Of a stretch of DNA of 64,000 nucleotides, positions 57,232 through 64,000 are shown one piece after another (positions within the stretch are counted from its first letter, which is position 1; every line of letters starts with the position of its first letter). The notes under the pieces were generated by a model, which saw only the letters and a program-made list of their open reading frames with translations, ran no database searches and had not been told where the DNA came from. The stretch lies in assembly GCF_008087625.1 (NCBI RefSeq), contig NZ_CP042997.1:8680001-8744000 (forward strand), read 5' to 3'. Origin of the DNA: Aquisphaera giovannonii. GTDB lineage: Bacteria; Planctomycetota; Planctomycetia; Isosphaerales; Isosphaeraceae. The position numbers were made by a program, and so were the translations under genes.

Positions 57232-58614
57232 TCACCTCGCGTAGCTGCTCCACGGGTACAACGCCAGGCTCTTCACCAGGCGGAGGCCCGAGTCGTCCCG
57301 CCGCTCGATCCGCGACCACGGGTCCTTCATCCCGGCAATGGCGTAAACCGCGCCCACCGCGATGAGCAACGCCAGGACCGCGCACACGGCCTTGCTCCTC
57401 GACCGGCCGACGAGGATGACCGCGAGGGCGAACGTGGCGGGCGAGATCGCCAGGAGGTGACGAGTCCCGTAGGAGAGGCCGGCGAAGTCGGTCCGCCGGA
57501 CGCCCCAAGTGTAGTAGCCCGCCAGCACGAGGATGGTGGCCAGGACGACGAGGCCGAGCGGCCGCATCGGGTCGCCCCGCCGCGAGGCGACCCAGCCTGC
57601 ACCGATCACCCCGAGCAGCAGGGCCGGGGTGACGGTCAGCCACCCCTGCGGCCCGAATAACAACTCGAGGCCGAACCGCCAGCGAGGGCCCCGCTCCACC
57701 CAACGCCCGGGCCCGGTCGTCCAGTACGACCCCTCGTAGTCGAACAGGCGCGGATTCATCTCCACGGGGAGCGGCGAGCCCGAGGTCCGGAGCTGGAGCC
57801 ACGCGGCCGCGAGGAGGGGCCCGCCGCAGCCGATGAGGTACGCGAGCGGGAGGCCGCGACGCCGGGCCGCCAGCCAGACGGCCAGCGCGGCCGTGACGAA
57901 CCCCCCGGCCGGCAGGTCGATCGTCGCCCCCAGCCCCGCCAGGAACCCCGCCGCGAATTCGCCGCGCCAGGCCCGCGCCCCACGGGCCCCCGTCGCGACG
58001 ATCGCCAGGGCCCAGGTGATGAGGCCCGCGGCGACGCTGTGGTTGTTGAAGGTCACTCCGTAGGACAGCAGGAGCGAGCTGTAGCCGAACGCCAGCGTGA
58101 GGAGGTCCGCGACGATCGGGCGGACCGGCGAGAGGCCGAGGAGTCGCCTCAGCCCGGCGAGCGCCAGCGCGGAGCTCAGGCCGACGATCCCCCACACGAG
58201 CGCGGCGTTCACCGCCGAGAAGTCGCCGGGCCGGCTCATCTTCCAGCCGGCCACCCGGTGGAGGGGCGCATACAGCCCGGCCGCGATCGCGGAGAGCATC
58301 GGCGGCTTGTCCGAGTAGAGGTGGGGGCCGATCTTCACCTGGTCCGGGGACCCGCTGATCGCCAGCAGCGGCGACCGCTCGATGGCGAGCGTCCCGCGCT
58401 CGACGAGGGACTCGATCGTCATGTACCGCGACCAGACGTTCCCGCTGTGTCGCGGCGGGGACGTGATCGGCAGGAGCGAGATCCAGTAGACCAGCCCGAT
58501 CAGCCAGGCTCGCCACGCGCCGGCCGATCCGGCCCTGATCGCCTCGCCCCCCGTCGTGGACGCATCCGCCTCGGGCATCATCCCCTCCGCCTTGTCACCG
58601 GTCTTCGCCACCAT
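57232..58614 (-). CDS. Multi-pass membrane protein, GT-C-like
   Basis: A 460-residue protein with about ten to twelve membrane helices. The loop GPHLYSDKPPMLSAIAAGLY is the (S/H)KPP loop of GT-C glycosyltransferases; a front loop with GNVWSRYMTIESLVERG fits as well. It diverges from another GT-C gene, separated by only 51 bases. The specific function is unknown; lipid-linked sugar transfer is the likely class. Confidence 0.82.
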   Translation of the reverse strand: MVAKTGDKAEGMMPEADASTTGGEAIRAGSAGAWRAWLIGLVYWISLLPITSPPRHSGNVWSRYMTIESLVERGTLAIERSPLLAISGSPDQVKIGPHLYSDKPPMLSAIAAGLYAPLHRVAGWKMSRPGDFSAVNAALVWGIVGLSSALALAGLRRLLGLSPVRPIVADLLTLAFGYSSLLLSYGVTFNNHSVAAGLITWALAIVATGARGARAWRGEFAAGFLAGLGATIDLPAGGFVTAALAVWLAARRRGLPLAYLIGCGGPLLAAAWLQLRTSGSPLPVEMNPRLFDYEGSYWTTGPGRWVERGPRWRFGLELLFGPQGWLTVTPALLLGVIGAGWVASRRGDPMRPLGLVVLATILVLAGYYTWGVRRTDFAGLSYGTRHLLAISPATFALAVILVGRSRSKAVCAVLALLIAVGAVYAIAGMKDPWSRIERRDDSGLRLVKSLALYPWSSYAR

Positions 58615-58665
58615 GATAAGCTATCTCCCGGACCGAAGGCGGCAATCCAGACCGGACGGATCAGA

Positions 58666-60417
58666 GTGAACAGCCCATCCGAGAACGAGACCGGGGCCCG
58701 ACCCTGGAGACGCTGGCCAATCCTCGTGCTGCTGGCGATCCTCGCCTTCGACGCCTGGTATCGGGCCCACACCTTCGCCGCGCAGCTCCCCGGCCCGCTC
58801 GGCTCGCTCTGCCCGGCGGCGAAGGGACCTTCCGAGCCGCTCGACTGCGACGAGACGGCCTACGCCTACATGGGGCACCGGATGCTCCGCGGCGACGTGC
58901 TCTACCGCGACCTCGCCGAGCACAAGCCGCCCCTCGGCTACTGGATCTACGAGCTCGCCGTCGCCCTGGGCGGCTATGACGAATTGGCCGTCCGCCTCTT
59001 GCCCTTGCCGTTCGTCCTCGGGACGATCACGCTGCTCTGGTGGCTGGGCCTGCGCATCGCCGGCCCGTCCTGCGGCTGCCTCGCCGCGGCGATCTTCGCG
59101 GTCGCCAGCACCGATCCGTACCTCTACGGGAACGGATCGAACATGGAACACTTCATGAATTTCTTCTCGGTCGCGGCGCTCGCGCTGTTCGTCCGCGGCC
59201 GGGCGGGGCATCGTCGATGGGCCATCGCCGCGGCGGGGGCGTGCGTCGGGGCCTCGGCGCTGGTGAAGCAGGTGGCCATCGTGCCGGCCGCGGTCTTCGC
59301 CGTCGCCGTCCTCCTGAAGCCCGGCGAGGGGGAGGCCGACGCCCGAACCCCGGCCGCGAGGTTGCTCGACGGGCTGATTTTCGGCATCGGGCTGGCCGCG
59401 GCCATCGGCCTGGCCGCCCTCGCCCTATGGCTGCAAGGGGCGGGGATCTCGGCGATCGATGAGATCTTCCGTTACGGCCCGGCACTGGCCACGGATACCC
59501 TGCCGGAGCCGAACGCCCCGCCCGGCCTGATCCGATGGCTCACGGGCAACGCCGCCCCCGACGGCAAGCTCCCCTGGCCTTTCGGCAGGACGGATTACCT
59601 GGTCTGGTGGGGGACCGGCTCGTGGCCGATCTGGCTGGCGACGGCCGCCGGGGTCGCCTATCTGCTGACGGCACGGGGGGTCTCGAGCACCCGCCGCCTC
59701 GTCGCCGCCTGGACCGTCGCGTCCGCCTTGCAGGTCATCCTCCCGGGCCTCTACTGGCAGCACTACTACCTGCTCGTCACGCCGGGGATCGCCCTGACGA
59801 CGGCCGTCGCCCTCGTCGATTCGCTCGGCCCGCTCGTCCGGTCCACCCGCCGCACGGGCAGCGTCCCGCGGGCCGGGGCGGGCCGGATCGCCGCGTCGAT
59901 TTTCGCGGCCGGCTCCCTCTCCCTGGCGATCGCGGCGACGGTCGTCCTGCAAGTCCGGTGTTATCTCCTGGTCCCTCCCCAGGAGCTGACCGTCCGCTAC
60001 AAGGGGGGCGGGCAGTGGGTCGCTCTCCGCGCCTGGGGCGAAGAACTGGACCGACGCCGATCCGTCTGGGCCGATCCGAGGCTCTACATCTGGGGCTATC
60101 AGGCGCCGCTCCACTTCTACGGCAAGCTCGACGGCGTCACGCGCTACTTCTTCGTGGACAACCTCCTCCGCGACCAGGCCGAGCGCGACCACCCCCTGAT
60201 CCGACCGCGGATCGAGGAGATCGTGGCGAGCCTCCGCGCGAAACCGCCCAGCCTGATCTTCGTCGGCTACCCCCCCTTCCCTGCGCTCCGGGCATTCCTC
60301 CGCGAGCGTTATCGGCCCTCGTCCCTGATACCCGGCGGGAACGGCATGGGCCTCTGGGTCGACGGCGAACACCACGACGCCTTCGAGGCCGCGGGATCGC
60401 GAGGCCGAGCCCTGTGA
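58666..60417 (+). CDS. Family 39-type glycosyltransferase (GT-C)
   Basis: A 583-residue membrane protein with about twelve helices. The first periplasmic loop has the catalytic acidic pair in LDCDETAYAYMGHRMLRGDV and the HKPPLGYWIYELAV loop, the ArnT/PMT hallmark. The C-terminal domain (about 440-583) is soluble (RLYIWGYQAPLHFYGKLDGV). Starts at GTG 58666 (VNSPSENETG); the open frame upstream is antisense to the neighbouring gene. It likely moves a sugar from a polyprenyl carrier. Confidence 0.9.
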   Translation: MNSPSENETGARPWRRWPILVLLAILAFDAWYRAHTFAAQLPGPLGSLCPAAKGPSEPLDCDETAYAYMGHRMLRGDVLYRDLAEHKPPLGYWIYELAVALGGYDELAVRLLPLPFVLGTITLLWWLGLRIAGPSCGCLAAAIFAVASTDPYLYGNGSNMEHFMNFFSVAALALFVRGRAGHRRWAIAAAGACVGASALVKQVAIVPAAVFAVAVLLKPGEGEADARTPAARLLDGLIFGIGLAAAIGLAALALWLQGAGISAIDEIFRYGPALATDTLPEPNAPPGLIRWLTGNAAPDGKLPWPFGRTDYLVWWGTGSWPIWLATAAGVAYLLTARGVSSTRRLVAAWTVASALQVILPGLYWQHYYLLVTPGIALTTAVALVDSLGPLVRSTRRTGSVPRAGAGRIAASIFAAGSLSLAIAATVVLQVRCYLLVPPQELTVRYKGGGQWVALRAWGEELDRRRSVWADPRLYIWGYQAPLHFYGKLDGVTRYFFVDNLLRDQAERDHPLIRPRIEEIVASLRAKPPSLIFVGYPPFPALRAFLRERYRPSSLIPGGNGMGLWVDGEHHDAFEAAGSRGRAL

Positions 60418-60477
60418 GGGTGGAACGCGAACCGGGATCTGGTGAGAATGGACTCAAGCCCTACAGGAGTCTTGCCC

Positions 60478-61047
60478 ATGGCGACGGCCCCGGCCAGCCC
60501 GCTACCCGACGCCCTCGTGACGGCCGAGGAGTTCGCCGCACGCCCCGATCCGGGTCGCCCCGAGGAGCTCGTCGAGGGGAGGATCGTGCCCATGACGGTG
60601 CCGAAGCCGCGGCACGGCTACCTCTGCAATAAGGCCGGACGCATCCTCGGGAATTTCTGCGAGGAGCACCGCCTCGGCTGGGTCTTCAACAACGACACCG
60701 GCGTCATCACCAAGCGCGATCCGGACACCGTCCGCGGCGCCGACGTGGCGTTCTACGGCTACGCCCGATTGCCCGAGGGCGAACTCCCCGACGGATATCC
60801 GGACGTCGCGCCCGACCTCGTCCTCGAGGTCCTCTCGCCGAGCGATCGGTGGCCGAAGGTGCTGACGAAGGTGGCGGAGTACCTCGATGCCGGCGTATCC
60901 GCGGTCCTGGTACTCGACGATGAACGCCGGGAGGCCCGGCTCTTCCGCGGGGACGGGACGATCCGCGTCCTCTCCGCCGAGGATGAACTGGGAATTCCCG
61001 ATATTCTTGGAGCATTCCGGATCACGATCGGGCGGTTCTTCGACTGA
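60478..61047 (+). CDS. Uma2 family (DUF820) putative endonuclease
   Basis: A 189-residue protein with PD-(D/E)XK nuclease-like residues: RGADVAFYGYARLP (Asp), APDLVLEVLSPSDRWPKVLT (Glu and Lys) and the end strand AVLVLDDERREARLF. This family is greatly expanded in cyanobacteria and planctomycetes; the role is unknown. An ATG at 60442 is also in frame; ATG 60478 (MATAPASPLPDALVTAEEF) begins the typical pattern. Confidence 0.9.
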   Translation: MATAPASPLPDALVTAEEFAARPDPGRPEELVEGRIVPMTVPKPRHGYLCNKAGRILGNFCEEHRLGWVFNNDTGVITKRDPDTVRGADVAFYGYARLPEGELPDGYPDVAPDLVLEVLSPSDRWPKVLTKVAEYLDAGVSAVLVLDDERREARLFRGDGTIRVLSAEDELGIPDILGAFRITIGRFFD

Positions 61048-61055
61048 GCCCTCCC

Positions 61056-62246
61056 CTACCGGCCGGCCGCCAGGGCCACTACGCCGGCCTCGGGGCGGAT
61101 CGCCGCCTCGTACCGATCGCGGAGGCCGCCCATGATGGCGTCCCAGGTCTGCGTGAGGGCGAAGGCCCTGGCCGCGTGGGCCATGGCAACCCGACGCCCC
61201 GGGTCGATCACGAGGCTGAGCAAGGCCTCGGCGAACCGCGAGGGGGGGTCGCCCGCCTCGACCAACAGGCCGTTCACGCCTTCCCGGACGGTGTCCCCCA
61301 CGCCCCCGGCGCGCAGGGCGACCACGGGCATGCCGCTGGCCATGGCCTCCAGGACGACGTTGCCGAAGGTCTCCGTCAGGCTGGAGAAGGCGAAGAGGTC
61401 GCCGGCGGCGTAGTGGTCCGCCAGGTCCTCCCCCGTCCGGTACCCGACGAACCGGGCGATCGGCCCGAGCCGCCGCTCCAGCTCCGGCCGGGACGGGCCG
61501 TCGCCGACGAGGATGACCTTCACGCCGGGGGCGCGGGCCGCAACCTGGGCCAGGGCCTCGGCCAGGTATCCGACGTTCTTCTCCGGCGCGATCCGGCCCA
61601 CGTAGCTGATCACGGTGTCGTCCGGCGCGAAGCCGAGGGCGTCGCGGACCGCGGCACGCCCGGGGCGATCCGGGCGGAAGAGCGTCCCATCCACGCCTCG
61701 CGGCCAGAGGACCAGTCGCTCGAAGCCCATCGTCGTCAGCTCGCCGATCGTCGTCGGCGACGGGACGTACGTCTCCCGCGTCCGGTTGTGGAACCACCGC
61801 AGGTAGCGGCAGACGATCCCCTTCGACCAGCCGACGCGGTAGTGGCGGCTATACTGGTCGAAGTTGGTGTGGAAGCTCGAGACCACGGGCAGCCCCCGGC
61901 GGCGGACGTGCCGCAGGGCGGCGAGACCGAGGGTCGCCTCCGTCGCGATGTGCACGACGTCCGGCCGGAATTCGTCGATCGCCCTGCGGGCCGGTCCGAA
62001 TGGGGGGAGGGGCAGAAAGAGTTCCATGTAGAAGGGCATCGGGATGGACTTCACCCGAAGCACGCGCAGGCCGTCCGTGCCGTCGCCCTCCCGGTCCGCG
62101 GTCCGCTCGGCCTCGGCGCCGTAGTTGGGCCGGATGAGCTGGACCTCATCCCCTCGCTCCAGCAGGTGCTTCACCAGCTCGCCGAGTGTCCGCGAGACGC
62201 CGTTGACCTGGGGGAAATACGTTTCGGTGACCAGGGTAACTCGCAT
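61056..62246 (-). CDS. Glycosyltransferase family 4 (GT-B)
   Basis: A 396-residue retaining glycosyltransferase: VTETYFPQVNGVSRTLGELV at the start, PVVSSFHTNFDQYSRHY, WPRGVDGTLFRPDR, YVGRIAPEKNVGYLAEAL, VILVGDGPSRPELERR and the E-x7-E site in SSLTETFGNVVLEAMASGMP. It resembles GDP-mannose- or phosphatidylinositol-mannosyltransferases. Convergent with the Uma2 gene (8-base gap). Confidence 0.93.
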   Translation of the reverse strand: MRVTLVTETYFPQVNGVSRTLGELVKHLLERGDEVQLIRPNYGAEAERTADREGDGTDGLRVLRVKSIPMPFYMELFLPLPPFGPARRAIDEFRPDVVHIATEATLGLAALRHVRRRGLPVVSSFHTNFDQYSRHYRVGWSKGIVCRYLRWFHNRTRETYVPSPTTIGELTTMGFERLVLWPRGVDGTLFRPDRPGRAAVRDALGFAPDDTVISYVGRIAPEKNVGYLAEALAQVAARAPGVKVILVGDGPSRPELERRLGPIARFVGYRTGEDLADHYAAGDLFAFSSLTETFGNVVLEAMASGMPVVALRAGGVGDTVREGVNGLLVEAGDPPSRFAEALLSLVIDPGRRVAMAHAARAFALTQTWDAIMGGLRDRYEAAIRPEAGVVALAAGR

Positions 62247-62463
62247 GCAGGTCTCTCGACGCTCGCGGGGACCGACGCTCCCGGGCCGAGCCCCGGGCCC
62301 GTGGGCGGGTCGCCTCCCATTCTCGGATCCGGGCCCCGCCGACGCCAGCGGGGTGCAGCACACGCGGTGGTGCCCTTCAAATATCCCACACCACGGCCGT
62401 TGCGATCCGATGAAGCCGAGATGAATGTCGGGCCGGGTTCGCGGGATCGAGCCGGGCCTAAGA

Positions 62464-62484
62464 GGGTGAGCGTCTTGTAAGTGG
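62464..62484 (+). repeat. Left terminal inverted repeat of the IS
   Basis: Reads GGGTGAGCGTCTTGTAAGTG plus one more G. It pairs with the reverse complement of 63973-63993 with mismatches at three positions. Confidence 0.85.
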
Positions 62485-62490
62485 TAAAGG

Positions 62491-63681
62491 TCAAGCTGCC
62501 TTCCGGCGGTTGGCCCAGAAGCCGGTCCAGAGGGCGGACTCGCTGAGGTAGAGGGCCCGGAGGTGGGCCATGGCGTCGGCCCCCTGATGGCCCCAGCGCA
62601 TCCCGGTGCCGTTGAGCCGCTCGTTGATCACCAGCTTGCAGCCGGCCTCCATCGGGCCCGAGCCGATCTGCCACCCCTTGGCCAGGTAGGCCGGGTAGTC
62701 CATCCGGTGGTGCTGGTTGCGGAAGTAGTTCACCGTCGCCTCCCACGTCGCCCGCGCCCGCGGGGCGGCCGCGACGTCCAGGCCCTCCAGCCAGGCCAGC
62801 ATCGCGGCGCCCCCCTCGTGCTTCAGCCGATGCGACCACGCCGCGTGCGCCGCCTCCGCCTGGGCCTCGTCGGCGTGCCAGGCCTTGGCCAGGTCCCCCA
62901 GGTGCTCGCTGGCGTGGTAGAAGTCCAGGATCACCGCGTCGATCCGCCCGAAGTGCCGCCTCAGCAGGTCCTCCAGCCCCGACCCGCCGTCGCACACCGC
63001 GATCCAGCGCCGGGCCTCGCCCATGCCCGCCCGGGCGGCCATGTGTCGCAGCGGCTCGGCCACCGCCTCCTGGCCCTCGGCGCTGGCGACGTACCTCGCC
63101 TGCCGGGGGGGCCGGCGCCGGCCCTGGGTCGCCCATCGCTCGCGGCCCTCGGGGATGGGGTTGTAGACCATGCCCACGGCGATCATCTCCCCCTCGGCCG
63201 CGGCCCCCTCGGGCCCCTGCCTGCGGACGCCCGTCAGGTCGATCGACACGTAGGCGCAGGTCATCCCCTCGGCGTCCACGTGCCAGGCCCAGGGGCCCGC
63301 CTCGTCGAAGGGGACCTTGGACTCGATGGCCCGGCCCACCTCGGCGCCGACGGCCTCGGCGACCCGCTCCACGGTGGACTCGGCGAGGTCCAGGCCGCAC
63401 ATCCGCGGCAGGGCGACATCGGCGGCCTTGGCGAAGCTCTCCCGGGCCGCCGCCAGGCAGGCCAGCTCGGCGGCGCCGGAGGTCAGGTCGCCGCCGTCGA
63501 GGCCGAAGGCGGCGTCGGCGGGGCAGTGGCCCTCGCGGCATCGCGGGCAGTGGTAGTAGCCGCGCTCGATGCGCAGCGGGCCCAGGGCCGAGACCAGCCC
63601 CTTGGGCCGATAGCCCTTGAAGCGGGCGGCCTCGGAGCAGCGGGGGCAGCTCGTGCTGGACCCTACATACCCCCTTTTTTC
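62491..63681 (-). CDS. ISKra4-type transposase, main part (orfB, made by -1 frameshift)
   Basis: The 396-residue second frame. It opens with a zinc-ribbon region (SSTSCPRCSEAARFKG; YYHCPRCREGHCPADAAFG), then the catalytic core: HVDAEGMTCAYVSIDLTG (first Asp), RRWIAVCDGGSGLEDLL (second Asp), AVILDFYHASEHLGDLAKA, and SGPMEAGCKLVINERLNGTG with the last acidic residue. No good start of its own; it is entered from orfA at the A6G5 run (63670-63680). Fused product about 467 residues, the family norm. No stop codons inside, so the transposase looks functional. Confidence 0.88.
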   Translation of the reverse strand, partial: EKRGYVGSSTSCPRCSEAARFKGYRPKGLVSALGPLRIERGYYHCPRCREGHCPADAAFGLDGGDLTSGAAELACLAAARESFAKAADVALPRMCGLDLAESTVERVAEAVGAEVGRAIESKVPFDEAGPWAWHVDAEGMTCAYVSIDLTGVRRQGPEGAAAEGEMIAVGMVYNPIPEGRERWATQGRRRPPRQARYVASAEGQEAVAEPLRHMAARAGMGEARRWIAVCDGGSGLEDLLRRHFGRIDAVILDFYHASEHLGDLAKAWHADEAQAEAAHAAWSHRLKHEGGAAMLAWLEGLDVAAAPRARATWEATVNYFRNQHHRMDYPAYLAKGWQIGSGPMEAGCKLVINERLNGTGMRWGHQGADAMAHLRALYLSESALWTGFWANRRKAA

Positions 63682-63893
63682 CGCTGCATGGCAGCGGCCT
63701 GGAGGGCCTTGGCGCCGACCCGATGGACCATGTCGCGGAGCTGGAACTCGGCCTCGCCGAAGAGCTCGTCGTCGGGCTTGGTGGCCAGCAGCTCGGCCAT
63801 GGCCCGGATGTCCGCGTCCGAGGCCGCCCGGAGCTCCTCGTAGAGATCCTGGGCGAGGCGGGCCTGCCGCTCGGGCAGATGCTCGAAGGACAT
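63663..63893 (-). CDS. ISKra4-type transposase N-terminal part (orfA)
   Basis: A 76-residue frame, MSFEHLPERQARLAQDLYEE to a TAG at 63663-63665, corresponding to the helical N-terminus of ISKra4 transposases. Near its end the codons CGG AAA AAA GGG contain a six-A/five-G slippery run at 63670-63680; slipping back one base joins it to orfB. A leader with GGAGGGTC lies just upstream of the ATG at 63893. Confidence 0.82.
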   Translation of the reverse strand: MSFEHLPERQARLAQDLYEELRAASDADIRAMAELLATKPDDELFGEAEFQLRDMVHRVGAKALQAAAMQRKKGGM

Positions 63894-63972
63894 GACGGGG
63901 ACCCTCCGTGAACAGAAGGCTACTGATTCCGAGGCGACGCATCGAAGACCTCTGTTCTACGGAATTTCCCAC

Positions 63973-63993
63973 CCACTTTCGAGACGCTTACCC
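63973..63993 (-). repeat. Right terminal inverted repeat of the IS
   Basis: On the minus strand it reads GGGTAAGCGTCTCGAAAGTG plus one more G, matching the left end at 18 of 21 positions. Confidence 0.85.
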
Positions 63994-64000
63994 GGCCTAA

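Larger units (their letters stand above)
62464..63993. mobile_element. ISKra4-family insertion sequence, complete
   Basis: A 1530-base element. Its imperfect 21-base terminal inverted repeats lie at 62464-62484 and 63973-63993 (18 of 21 positions match). GGCCTAA directly flanks it: 62455-62461 on the left (two bases before the repeat) and 63994-64000 on the right, where the window stops; a 9-base target duplication GGCCTAAGA would fit if the next two bases are GA. Inside are two overlapping leftward frames of an ISKra4-type transposase joined by a likely -1 frameshift. Confidence 0.9.

Noticed and set aside
62491-63893. Transposase as a pseudogene because of the broken frame
   Set aside because: The shift lies on an A6G5 run, everything else is intact and the fused length is normal, so programmed frameshifting is the better reading.

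Overview
The window is very GC-rich and dense with protein genes. It looks like the chromosome of a planctomycete, most likely of the Isosphaeraceae type. The evidence is a DUF1549/DUF1553 protein followed by a DUF1501 protein, a DUF1559 pilin-like protein, several Tat-signal Gfo/Idh/MocA and DUF362 proteins, a DUF6807 protein and an fused lpxC-fabZ gene. No rRNA, tRNA or CRISPR array was recognised.

Left part (1-9 kb): a truncated DUF1549/DUF1553 gene and its DUF1501 partner; a decayed membrane-protein region (3.5-4.05 kb); then a leftward operon (sugar isomerase-like, Gfo/Idh/MocA, DUF6807) diverging from an AraC-type regulator that probably controls it. 9-16.6 kb is a leftward core-metabolism stretch: an OmpH/Skp chaperone, LpxC-FabZ fusion, LpxA and a Gfo/Idh/MocA enzyme that resembles GnnA (lipid A assembly), an ArsR regulator, DapA and PdxJ. 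16.8-26.6 kb holds a PcrA/UvrD helicase, a Ser/Thr kinase joined to three PAS domains, AcpS, a 100-bp palindromic repeat, a methyltransferase and a ComEC protein fused to an alpha/beta hydrolase.

Middle (26.8-44.6 kb): a DUF362 protein, a Wza-like export protein, an MFS transporter and a GT-C-like membrane protein; then a leftward run with a SpoA-domain (SctQ/FliM-FliN-like) protein, a coupled unknown protein and four two-component genes (two response regulators, one receiver-kinase hybrid, one four-PAS kinase); then DUF1559, a sorbosone dehydrogenase-like protein, DinB and an unknown protein.

Right (45-64 kb): a LipM-like acyltransferase, an FHA/MoxR pair, a leftward ferredoxin-like/panC/panD/lgt group, a lysine-rich small protein, an overlapping M28 peptidase/GT2/methyltransferase cassette, a quinoprotein dehydrogenase, two GT-C membrane proteins, a Uma2 protein, a GT4 glycosyltransferase and a complete ISKra4-type insertion sequence (62464-63993) with both inverted repeats, a probable -1 frameshift and a 7-bp flanking direct repeat running to the last base of the window.

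No single unmistakably new defence or biosynthetic system is visible. The most unusual items are the ComEC-hydrolase fusion, the kinase-PAS3 protein, the SpoA protein sitting next to a two-component array, and the ferredoxin-like protein that has lost two cluster cysteines.
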